In this document: positions 16,584-24,526 of the stretch, piece by piece | How positions within the stretch are numbered: position 1 is the stretch's first letter | How the letters are laid out: every line of letters starts with the position of its first letter | Assembly: GCA_047616325.1 (NCBI GenBank) | Contig: JBLHGN010000007.1 | Location: 1 to 34,397, forward strand | Direction of reading: 5' to 3' | DNA: 34,397 bases | Source of the DNA: JBLHGN01 sp047616325 | GTDB taxonomy: Bacteria > Pseudomonadota > Gammaproteobacteria > Pseudomonadales > Cellvibrionaceae | Notes under the pieces: generated by a model | The model's database searches: none | Seen by the model: the letters and a program-made list of their open reading frames with translations, nothing else | Told to the model about the DNA's origin: nothing | Program-made: the position numbers and the translations under genes

Positions 16584-16620
16584 CTACGGTAGAGTCTAAT
16601 TTGTGTATGGGCACTAATTA
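16584..16620. repeat. Diverged copy of the 8011-8071 repeat element
   Basis: Read on the minus strand from 16620, this segment matches the stretch 8010-8046 at about 28 of 37 positions, including an identical first 14 bases TAATTAGTGCCCAT. Beyond it the opposite arm is only faintly traceable (ATTTA, then GCACTA, near 16553-16578). Its end overlaps the TAA stop of the peptidase flagellin at 16618-16620. Confidence 0.6.
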
Positions 16621-19600
16621 TTGAAGAAGGGACAGCACTTGCTGTGGGCGCTGATTTGCCTGGGCCAGCATTGCCTGTGAAGCTTGCTGAATTATTTGTG
16701 CGCGAGATAGGCTAGCGCTTTCCATAGCAAAATCAGCATCCAATATCCGCGAGCGTGCGGCCGACGTTTTTTCAGATATGGCGTTCAAATTATTAATAGT
16801 GAAGTCCAAACGATTGTTGATGGCACCCAACTCAGATCGCACCTCATTGATTTTAGTAAGCGCACTGTCAACCACCTTTATTGCAGATTGCGCACCGCCT
16901 TGCGTACGGATTTGAATATTAGCTAAACTTCCGCCGGATAGCCCCTCGATTGTCTCATTAAGGTTAATAAAACCCGTGGCTGTTGCCCCGCTGGCAGTAA
17001 CATTAATGCTAATCGGTGTGTCGTTGCGTGAATTTAACTGTATGCGCGCATCTATTCTAAAAACTTCATCGCCTAGTCGATCATCAGCATTACTATCCGT
17101 CAGGCTTTCATTACCATCAAATCCAAAATCAATGCCTAATCGCCGCAGAGTTTGCAAGCCATTCGTATCGCCTAGCGAGATATTAATTGCTGAACTACCC
17201 GTGAACTGGAGCCTACCACTGTCGTCAAGTTTAGCGATGACACCGGTAACACCGGCCTGCGCGTTAATATCATCCACAATGGCTGTATTATCATTAATGT
17301 CATTAAAAGATATTTGGGTGTTATTAATTTCGATTGAACCCGTGCCCAAAGGCCCAGCTATCACGAAATTGAGTTCAGCTAATAACGCATTACCCACGCT
17401 ATCGCCAAGATTAATTACCGTATCAGACTCTATATGAAGACGACCCTGATCATCAGCATATGCGGTGGCTCCATGTGCTGCAGTTGCATTATTAATAGTT
17501 GCGGCGATATCAATCGCAGTATCTCCTGGGTTTACAGTCATGCCGATACTATTAATTCCAAGCAATCCATTATTTACAATACTAAGCCCCCCCGCTAGGG
17601 TTTGATATTCGGTACTGTGAGTGTCTGCCATTTTAAAAGACTGCTGACCAACTACCGAGGCCGTTACACCCGTTTCTTCAGAGACAGCATTTATTACTGC
17701 AACCTTTGCAAACAAACCTAAATTAGCCACTACTGGGTCGATGTTTACGTCGTTGATGACAAGGTCACCAACATTTAGCGCCGTATTTTGTGCGGTATTG
17801 TTGAGCGCTCCACCTAGAACTTCTCCCGCGGTAGGAATTGAATTGAAGCCAAATAGAACAAGGTCGGCATCTGTGCCTGCAGCGCCTTCGGTGACTGTAA
17901 TTGCGGCACTATTGTTTGAGGTTAATACCAATTGAGCATCGGCCGTAACCAAGCCACCTGAATATTCAGTGGGTATGATTAAATTAAAATCTTGGGCTCC
18001 ACCAATGGCTGAGTTATTAATTACGTCTTCAGCATTGAGGTCGGTGGCGAAATAGTCTCCACCGTGTATTGCGCCCGTATCCGTTTCTGTTCCCACCCCC
18101 CCCTCAAAAGTGAGCTGTGTAATCATATAGGTATAACCGCTGGTATCAAAATCCGTCTCGAAGGAGGCCAAACTATTCCAAATGGTGGCACCGCCATGAT
18201 CTGAAGACACATTTGCCAGAGCCGTACTGATATCGTCCCCCGCAGCCAAATAAGCCATGACTTCGTCTATACCCGTGCCACCAGCGGCAATAATGTCATC
18301 GTGCATCATTCTTACGGCAGTGTAACCTGCAGAGTAACCCGTTGCGGTAATACCTCCGCCGCCTATTTTGCCGCTAGTGAATGCAGCTGACAACTCGGTC
18401 TGATCGTCCAAATTTCCCAGTGTAATATCTGTTTCTACACGCTCATCGCCACCATGAATAAACTCTGCGGCGCCCTCTTTAAACCACTCTGGAAGATCTG
18501 TTGAAAGCATGTTCATATTTCTGAACATCACGGCATGAACCATTTCATGAGCAATAAGGCGATCCATGTAAAGAAAGGGACTCCCCCCATTCTCATCACC
18601 TGTCGCGGTGAAATCCACCATATCAATTTCTAGTGAGAGGTTGATCCCCAAACCACCCAAAACGGGGACTTGGGCCGTCACTCGAGCAGCCGTATTGCCC
18701 ACGCCATCGGTGAAATCCAAATCGAGCGTGAGATCGACCCCGTCCCCTTTGATACCAAAGTAAGTTTCAATAAGGTTCTCGGCCTGTGCAATCCAATTTG
18801 AGGTGAGCCCTTCAACCACCTCAGCAATATCGGGGTCGGCGATTTGGGTAGAATTAATACCGGTGGCGGTACCTTGGGTGGAGTCTTGCACAGTCATGGT
18901 GGAAAATTTTTCACTGCTTAAACTCAGCGTTCCGTCTTGGCTTATAGACGCGGAGACAATACCCCCCGTCTTTGTGGTAATGGCGTCTGCCAGCTCTTCT
19001 AGTGATGAGGTATTGGAAATGGAATATGCCTGCGCAGTTCCATCTAAAAAGACACCGGTAATATTGACTACGGCACTTCCGGCTAGCACACCATCGCCAA
19101 CAGCAGGGCTTGTTACAGTCACTATTAACTCAGCTGTGACTCCGTCAATGTCGCTATTGATGGCATCAAGAACCTCTTGTAAATTTGTTCCGGCGGCGAA
19201 ACCTTGCAGGCTTTGTCCGTTTATTTGTAGTGCGGAAAAATCTAGCGCACTTTCGAGTCCACCATTGCCATCAATCGACATTTGACCGCCAATAAGATCG
19301 CCACTTGTGCTCTGCAACCCCAGTGCGCTTGTGGCAACGGAAGGAATACTAAAACTTATCGTTTGGTTGGATTCTGCACCCACCTGCACGGTAACATTTT
19401 TCTGCTCGCCCGAGAGAATGGCCTGGCCATTAAAACTGGTGGTTTCGGCAATGCGGTCGAGTTCGGTCACCAGTTGCTGCACTTCTGCATCTAAGGTTGC
19501 ACGGTCGGTATCGGAATAAATGCCATTGGAAGACTGAATACCAAGCTCGCGAATTCTCTGAAGAATATTGGTACTTTCGTCCAGAGCACCCTCGGCCACT

Positions 19601-19827
19601 TGAATCATCGAAACACCGTCCATGGCGTTGCGCACGGCTTGATTTAGCCCCTTTATTTGCGAGGTCATACGATTGGAGATCGTCAGACCGGCGGCGTCGT
19701 CGGCAGCACTATTTATGCGTCGCCCAGAGGATAAGCGCTCGGTGGCGGTACCCAAATCTCGCCCAGACGCCACTAACTGCCGCTGGGCATTCAGTGAAGG
19801 GATATTTGAGTTTACCGTTAATGCCAT
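16618..19827 (-). CDS. Flagellin B with inserted zinc metallopeptidase (flagellinolysin-like)
   Basis: A 1069-aa flagellin. The N-terminus has SLNAQRQL, ATERLSSGRRINSAADDAAG and EGALDESTNILQRIRELGIQ; the C-terminus has LGAINNRLDFTINNL, ISEKTSAARSRILDADFAME and ends PQQVLSLLQ, so it should export and polymerise. Residues about 330-628 are not flagellin-like. They contain HEMVH (427-431), then PEWFKEGAAEF with E451 (E455 the alternative) as probable third zinc ligand, 19 residues after the second His: a gluzincin-type active site. E428 is the expected catalytic base. The chain then resumes with flagellin-IN repeats aligning with flagellin A. Published flagellinolysins have this architecture. 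ATG at 19827 fits other flagellins (MALTVNSN) but has no clear ribosome site, so this may be a minor filament component. A sigma-28 promoter and an upstream terminator make it a separate transcript. Substrate unknown. Confidence 0.9.
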   Translation of the reverse strand: MALTVNSNIPSLNAQRQLVASGRDLGTATERLSSGRRINSAADDAAGLTISNRMTSQIKGLNQAVRNAMDGVSMIQVAEGALDESTNILQRIRELGIQSSNGIYSDTDRATLDAEVQQLVTELDRIAETTSFNGQAILSGEQKNVTVQVGAESNQTISFSIPSVATSALGLQSTSGDLIGGQMSIDGNGGLESALDFSALQINGQSLQGFAAGTNLQEVLDAINSDIDGVTAELIVTVTSPAVGDGVLAGSAVVNITGVFLDGTAQAYSISNTSSLEELADAITTKTGGIVSASISQDGTLSLSSEKFSTMTVQDSTQGTATGINSTQIADPDIAEVVEGLTSNWIAQAENLIETYFGIKGDGVDLTLDLDFTDGVGNTAARVTAQVPVLGGLGINLSLEIDMVDFTATGDENGGSPFLYMDRLIAHEMVHAVMFRNMNMLSTDLPEWFKEGAAEFIHGGDERVETDITLGNLDDQTELSAAFTSGKIGGGGITATGYSAGYTAVRMMHDDIIAAGGTGIDEVMAYLAAGDDISTALANVSSDHGGATIWNSLASFETDFDTSGYTYMITQLTFEGGVGTETDTGAIHGGDYFATDLNAEDVINNSAIGGAQDFNLIIPTEYSGGLVTADAQLVLTSNNSAAITVTEGAAGTDADLVLFGFNSIPTAGEVLGGALNNTAQNTALNVGDLVINDVNIDPVVANLGLFAKVAVINAVSEETGVTASVVGQQSFKMADTHSTEYQTLAGGLSIVNNGLLGINSIGMTVNPGDTAIDIAATINNATAAHGATAYADDQGRLHIESDTVINLGDSVGNALLAELNFVIAGPLGTGSIEINNTQISFNDINDNTAIVDDINAQAGVTGVIAKLDDSGRLQFTGSSAINISLGDTNGLQTLRRLGIDFGFDGNESLTDSNADDRLGDEVFRIDARIQLNSRNDTPISINVTASGATATGFINLNETIEGLSGGSLANIQIRTQGGAQSAIKVVDSALTKINEVRSELGAINNRLDFTINNLNAISEKTSAARSRILDADFAMESASLSRAQIIQQASQAMLAQANQRPQQVLSLLQ

Positions 19828-19912
19828 AGGTCGATACGTTACGGTCGTTATTGGTTTTGCCCAGAAAGCATCGAGACACCTTGCTGGCAAAATTTAAAAT
19901 ACGTCTATAGCT

Positions 19913-19939
19913 GTGTCGGCCTATTCAGCAAATGCTTGA
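19913..19939 (-). promoter_or_regulatory. Sigma-28 promoter of flagellin B
   Basis: On the minus strand TCAAGCAT (19932-19939), 11 bases, GCCGACAC (19913-19920). TCAAG with GCCGA matches the Pseudomonas-style FliA site better than the enteric one. Confidence 0.7.
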
Positions 19940-19957
19940 TGGCTTTTTTGAACCCAC

Positions 19958-19990
19958 AAAAAAATGCTCACAACGCAGAACGTTGAGAGC
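19958..19990 (-). terminator. Rho-independent terminator of flagellin A
   Basis: On the minus strand GCTCTCAACG-TTCTG-CGTTGTGAGC has one mismatch in a 10-bp stem and is followed by ATTTTTTT. It lies about 170 bases after the flagellin A stop. Confidence 0.8.
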
Positions 19991-20161
19991 CTGTAAAACG
20001 AGAAAGAAGGCTAGAAGAGCCTCTTGTAAAGCTGTACAAAATACGTCCGACTGAAAAACCTATTACTACATATAGTGTATTTTTACCTCAAATAACACCG
20101 CATGCAGTGCCTTGGTGGTTGGGAAAATAGTTTTGCAAGTGCCTCAGAAGTAAATCGTAAT

Positions 20162-22570
20162 TTAGCCTTGCAGCAACTGCAATACCTGCTGGGGTGATGC
20201 ATTGGCTTGGGCGAGCATGGCTTGCGATGCCTGCTGCAGCACCTGCGAACGTGACAAGTTGGCCGATTCCGCAGCGAAGTCGGCATCCACAATACGAGAT
20301 CTTGCCGCTGCGGTATTCTCAGAAATATTCGACAAGTTCGACATGGTAAATTCAAGGCGGTTATTAATGGCACCTAAATCCGAGCGAGTATCGTTGATCG
20401 TTTCTAAAGCCTGGTCTATGGCGGGAATAGCGTCGTTGGCACCATCAACCGTGGCAATGGTCAGTGATGCCAGGGCTGTTCCTACTACGCTGGAACTCAA
20501 TTCAGTATTGAGGCTTTGCAAACCCGTAGCCGCGGTGCCATTGGTGGTAATCTCCAAACTTATGGGCGTATCGTTAGAGGAATCAAGTTTTACTGCAGGG
20601 TTGATTACATATACATCGTCACTCAAGTCGTTGGCAACGCCGGCCGCCGTCAATGAAATACCCATAACAGCCAAGGATACCAGGGCATTATCTGTATTAC
20701 CCAACTGCACGTTGATTCTAGAAGAACTGGACAGCTCAAGCTCACCATTGCCATCGATGCGAGCGCGCACACCGGTATCGCCCGATGAAGAATTAACATC
20801 GGCGAGAATAGTGTCCAGGCTGGACATATCTGTGAGGGCGATTACCGAGCCATTTATGGTAACGCTACCGTCACCACCTGCAGTGGTGGGCACAGCAGCT
20901 GCGTAGGTGCCAGCGGCCGCGGGAGCCGTGGTGCCGTCCAGCTGTGTAATGTTGCCGAAGTCAGTAACCGCGCCGGTGCCGTTACCTAAGGTAATTTGCC
21001 CCTCAGAAAACAAATGCATTAGACCACCGGAGTCGACAAACGCACTGACACCGGTACTGGTAGTCTGAGCGTTAATATCAATAGCAGCCTCATCGGCCGT
21101 GACCGTGGAGGAACCGGTTAGAGTGACGGTTACACCGTTTATCAAGACCGTTTCACCGGTTAGAAAGCTAAGCGCCGAGGAAGTAAGTTCGGTAAAGTCG
21201 TCGGTGGTGCGCGTTGTAAAGGCATCGACGGCAAGCGAAGACGCGATAACTCCGGTGTCGTCACTGACGGCATTAATGGAATCCACTTTGGCTTGTAACC
21301 CTTCATCCTGGGCGACAGCACCGACATTGACACCATTAATAACAATATCACCCGAGATTATGTCGGCATTTTGCGCTGTTGAATCTAGCGCTTTACCCAA
21401 CACTTGACCGGAACCCGTCACCGTTGGAAAGCCCAATACCTCTAGATCCGTGTCTGTACCGTCGGCCCCTTTAGTTACTGTAATAGTGCCACCGTCATCA
21501 GAGGTGAGCGCTAAACTGCCGTTGTAACTTTCAATTCCGTCGGACCCAGTATCATCTATCCCGCTAATGGTCGATAGATCCGCGCCCGCTTGCGCACCAA
21601 CAAAGGGGTTGGCATCGTCGAATTCCAAAGTCATTGTGCCGCCAGTGGCATTGGATAGCGTTAAGCGACCAAATTCGTCTGTAGAGGCGTGAATATTTCC
21701 TCCTGTCACTGTGTTAATGGTGGCAACTAGATCGTCCATGGTTTCAGTGTTAGTGATGTCATACACTACCGATGCCTGATCGTCGGCCGCACCCAGGGTA
21801 ATTCGCAGCGTCTCGCCCGTTCCCACCACGCCAGAGCCGGCTCCTATCGCCTGAACAATGTTATAGCCCGAGGCCGACACGCCATCAATATTGGTGTTTA
21901 CATCCTCGATCAATTCCTGCAAAGTTGTGTCACCTGCCGTACCTCCACCCAAGTTGGTGACCGCGGTGAGCGCTTGCTCATTAATGAGTATGTCGCCTTC
22001 TCCATAGCTACCTCCGACGTTTATTCTACCGCCGTTAAGGTCACTAGTGGTTGCGCCCAAACCAAGCTCTGACGTATTCATGGCCCCGATAGAAAAATCG
22101 ATGGTCTGCCCTGCGTCTGGCCCCACGTGAAGATCGACATTGCCGAGACTTCCATCCAATAATTTTTGACCGTTAAAACTGGTGGTTTCAGCGATTCGAT
22201 CCAATTCATCGAGTAGCTGTTGAAATTCAGCATTCAGTGTGGCCCTGTCGGTATCCGAATTGATACCGTTGGCCGCTTGAATCGAAAGCTCGCGCATTCT
22301 CTGCAGTATGTTGGTGGTTTCGTCTAAGGCACCTTCGGCGGTTTGAATGAGCGAGACACCATCGTTAGCATTTCGTATCGCTTGGGTAAGCCCACGTATT
22401 TGTGCCGTCTGACGATTGGAGATGGCTAGGCCGGCAGCATCATCCGCTGCGGAGTTAATCCGCCTACCCGAAGACAGACGCTCCATAGCCATATTCATAT
22501 CGTTGCCAGACTGCACCAATTGTCTCTGTGCGTTTAAAGCAGCAACGTTAGTATTAATCACTAAAGGCAT
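20162..22570 (-). CDS. fliC: Flagellin A, enlarged
   Basis: Filament subunit of 802 aa, first of the three flagellin genes after flgL. The start is ATG at 22570 (MPLVINTNVAALNAQRQLVQ) with AGGAG upstream; the frame could extend nine codons but that ignores the ribosome site. The N-terminal block AMERLSSGRRINSAADDAAG and C-terminal blocks LGAINNRLEFTMSNL, AAARSRIVDADFAAESANL and PQQVLQLLQG are intact. The central 560 residues are flagellin-IN repeats, with ITVTKGADGTDTDLEVLGFP and LQAKVDSINAVSDDTGV shared with flagellins B and C. Unlike the other two it has a sigma-54 promoter and no visible sigma-28 site, so it should be made as a middle gene, as FlaA is in Vibrio. The C-terminal extra Gly and the ANASPQQ end differ slightly from the other two. 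Confidence 0.95.
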   Translation of the reverse strand: MPLVINTNVAALNAQRQLVQSGNDMNMAMERLSSGRRINSAADDAAGLAISNRQTAQIRGLTQAIRNANDGVSLIQTAEGALDETTNILQRMRELSIQAANGINSDTDRATLNAEFQQLLDELDRIAETTSFNGQKLLDGSLGNVDLHVGPDAGQTIDFSIGAMNTSELGLGATTSDLNGGRINVGGSYGEGDILINEQALTAVTNLGGGTAGDTTLQELIEDVNTNIDGVSASGYNIVQAIGAGSGVVGTGETLRITLGAADDQASVVYDITNTETMDDLVATINTVTGGNIHASTDEFGRLTLSNATGGTMTLEFDDANPFVGAQAGADLSTISGIDDTGSDGIESYNGSLALTSDDGGTITVTKGADGTDTDLEVLGFPTVTGSGQVLGKALDSTAQNADIISGDIVINGVNVGAVAQDEGLQAKVDSINAVSDDTGVIASSLAVDAFTTRTTDDFTELTSSALSFLTGETVLINGVTVTLTGSSTVTADEAAIDINAQTTSTGVSAFVDSGGLMHLFSEGQITLGNGTGAVTDFGNITQLDGTTAPAAAGTYAAAVPTTAGGDGSVTINGSVIALTDMSSLDTILADVNSSSGDTGVRARIDGNGELELSSSSRINVQLGNTDNALVSLAVMGISLTAAGVANDLSDDVYVINPAVKLDSSNDTPISLEITTNGTAATGLQSLNTELSSSVVGTALASLTIATVDGANDAIPAIDQALETINDTRSDLGAINNRLEFTMSNLSNISENTAAARSRIVDADFAAESANLSRSQVLQQASQAMLAQANASPQQVLQLLQG

Positions 22571-22665
22571 AACCATTCTCCTGTAACGTTTTAACAACCA
22601 CTATTTAGTTGTTAAATCACATCGTTTCGTGCTTTTAAAAAATATTTTAAAGCTACATAATTAAA

Positions 22666-22681
22666 TGCAACCCGTATGCCA
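22666..22681 (-). promoter_or_regulatory. Sigma-54 promoter of flagellin A
   Basis: On the minus strand TGGCATACGGGTTGCA, with GG and GC ten bases apart and an intact TTGCA. It lies about 95 bases upstream of the ATG. Confidence 0.85.
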
Positions 22682-22726
22682 ATTTAAAAAATACTCTGTT
22701 TTTCAGTAAGTTAACGTTACTTACAT

Positions 22727-22775
22727 AAAAAAGCGGCAATGATTGTTCAAGCTAGGGGGCAAGGCTTGCCGCTTT
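22727..22775 (-). terminator. Terminator of the flgF-flgL operon
   Basis: On the minus strand a perfect 10-bp stem AAAGCGGCAA/TTGCCGCTTT with a 26-base loop runs into a T-run (six consecutive T, half of them in the stem). It lies about 100 bases after the flgL stop and before the flagellin A promoter. Confidence 0.75.
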
Positions 22776-22839
22776 AATTTATGAAAAAATGTTTTTATGA
22801 CTCTTTGTTATAATTAAAAACACGCATACGTCAAGGAAT

Positions 22840-22857
22840 TGGCAATATTTATTGCCA
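22840..22857. other. Small hairpin after flgL
   Basis: TGGCAAT-ATTT-ATTGCCA forms a perfect 7-bp stem 24 bases after the flgL stop. It has no T-run, so it is more likely an mRNA 3' end structure than a terminator. Confidence 0.5.
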
Positions 22858-22880
22858 GAATTGTTTAACTATGTGTTTTG

Positions 22881-24482
22881 TTAGAGCAGACTGAAAAGCG
22901 TAAGCTGGCTAATGCGCACAAAAGATGATTGTGCCGCTTGCAAAATTAGAGACTGGGCACTTAGCCGGGTTGCCGCTTCGGCATAATCCACATCACGCAA
23001 TTGCGATAAAACTTGCGTAGTAATAAATTCTGAATCCAAGTGCAAGGTGGTAGTACTTTCAAGGGTATTAAACTTCGCGCCCAATTTCAAAGTAATATTG
23101 AGTATGTTGGTTTGCGCATTGCTGAGATTGGTAAGTGTTGAGGCAACGTTGGCCTCCAGGGTATCTCTCGATTCTTGAGAACTATCAAAATCATGCATAG
23201 CGTCGCTAAAACGAGCCAAAGTTGTTAGTATATCTTGCTTGTTGCTCGAATCGACAAATACCCTATCGCCAGGGGTGGCGCGCACACCATCGGAAGACCG
23301 CGCACCGGCTAGCGTGCTCAGGCCCATAACGTTATCAATATTAGCCGAGCCCCCAGTAATAGCAAAATTAAGCCCCTTCGGCATTTCGATACCAATACCA
23401 TCAACGTTTAAACCTAACACCGCTAACTTGGCGGCATTCCCGTTACTCGCACTATTTACCATATTGGCCAAATCCGTAACATTGGCAACATTGCCATCCA
23501 GGGTAAACGTTTCACTATGACCGGCAACCGTAATTTCGAAGGTCTCGTTGGCGGGTGAGGTAAAGTCCACGGGGAAAGAAGTGGCTAAATCTGCACCAAA
23601 AAAACGAGTGGCCTGGGTCGCAGGAACACCAGAAACCGGAGAACCGGAAATTCTAAAGTCTACTCCCTTCAACTCGATATTCGCTCCAGGAATAAACGCC
23701 TGATTTTCGATTATTGCACGCCCGGTGGAACGTTCTGTGGCGGTAAAGTTTTTACCAGGAGGCTCCACATTATTATCAGCGTTAAACGTAATTATCACAT
23801 CCTCTGGATAAAATTCATCGTAGACACCCTGATCTACCACTCGCCCCACCGAAATTTGAACAGGAGGATTGGATTTATTACCAGGACTAGCATAAGTAGC
23901 CACAGTATTTTCGGCACTATCGATATCGATAAATACCGCCTTACCGGAATCGCTTGCACTCAAGCTAGTGTTGTTGGCAATTTTTATAAATTGTTGACCT
24001 TCGTCACCTTTATAGGTAAAGCCCGAATTAGCATCGCCGCTAAACGGCTCCTCACGGCTTTTATAACCACCAAATATATAGTCGCCATTGGCATTCTGGG
24101 AATTTAACAAATTGGCTAACTCATCGAGCCTGCCGTCGACCTCACTGGCAAGCCCAGCATACTCACTCTCGCTTAGTGTTGCGGTGTTACCCGCCTGCAC
24201 AGCTAGCTCTTTGATTCTCAAAATAAGATTATTTACGCTATTTAGTATAGATTCTTCAAGCACTAAATTATTGGTTGTAATATCTATATTTTTTCTAAAC
24301 TGCGTAATACCGGCTAGTTCACTGGTGAGCGTCATAATTTTAGTGGCTGCCACCGGGTCATCCGATGGGCGCGCGACTCGCTGACCAGAAGATAGCTGCT
24401 CTTGGGTTTTATTGATTGCCTGATTGGCATTTGCCATACTGTTGGTGGCAACGTTAAATATTTGTAGCGAGGAAATACGCAT
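22881..24482 (-). CDS. flgL: Hook-filament junction protein FlgL (HAP3)
   Basis: FlgL forms the second junction ring between hook and filament. The 533-aa protein starts MRISSLQIFNVATNSMANAN and has the flagellin-like N-terminal block QLSSGQRVARPSDDPVAATK, and a C-terminal helix ending LDSEFITTQVLSQLRDVDYA, then AATRLSAQSLILQAAQSSF. Both ends are standard; the middle is longer than usual (common FlgL is about 300-440 aa). The ATG at 24482 is 44 bases after the flgK stop. It is the last gene of the flgF-L operon, with the terminator about 100 bases later. FlgL is exported by the flagellar type III system. Confidence 0.95.
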   Translation of the reverse strand: MRISSLQIFNVATNSMANANQAINKTQEQLSSGQRVARPSDDPVAATKIMTLTSELAGITQFRKNIDITTNNLVLEESILNSVNNLILRIKELAVQAGNTATLSESEYAGLASEVDGRLDELANLLNSQNANGDYIFGGYKSREEPFSGDANSGFTYKGDEGQQFIKIANNTSLSASDSGKAVFIDIDSAENTVATYASPGNKSNPPVQISVGRVVDQGVYDEFYPEDVIITFNADNNVEPPGKNFTATERSTGRAIIENQAFIPGANIELKGVDFRISGSPVSGVPATQATRFFGADLATSFPVDFTSPANETFEITVAGHSETFTLDGNVANVTDLANMVNSASNGNAAKLAVLGLNVDGIGIEMPKGLNFAITGGSANIDNVMGLSTLAGARSSDGVRATPGDRVFVDSSNKQDILTTLARFSDAMHDFDSSQESRDTLEANVASTLTNLSNAQTNILNITLKLGAKFNTLESTTTLHLDSEFITTQVLSQLRDVDYAEAATRLSAQSLILQAAQSSFVRISQLTLFSLL

Positions 24483-24526
24483 TATGATGTCCCAACTTTA
24501 TTTCCAGTGTGCAAGGTTTTTTCCAC

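Larger units (their letters stand above)
19828..20161. other. Region between flagellin A and flagellin B
   Basis: 334 bases without a gene: a terminator for flagellin A at 19958-19990, immediately followed by the sigma-28 promoter of flagellin B at 19913-19939. The leader before the flagellin B ATG is about 80 bases and contains an in-frame TTG at 19890 that is unlikely to be the start. Confidence 0.6.
22571..22880. other. Region between flgL and flagellin A
   Basis: 310 bases without a gene: a hairpin at 22840-22857, a good terminator at 22727-22775 and the sigma-54 promoter of flagellin A at 22666-22681, in the order expected for an operon end followed by a new transcript. Confidence 0.6.

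Noticed and set aside
19828..19890. Extended N-terminus of flagellin B starting at TTG 19890
   Set aside because: The added 21 residues precede the universal flagellin start MALTVNSN and would place extra sequence at the polymerising end; neither start has a good ribosome site, so homology decides for 19827.
20202..20906. Long plus-strand open frame (234 codons) inside flagellin A
   Set aside because: Same antisense effect of the repetitive flagellin coding sequence; no ribosome site or recognisable protein.
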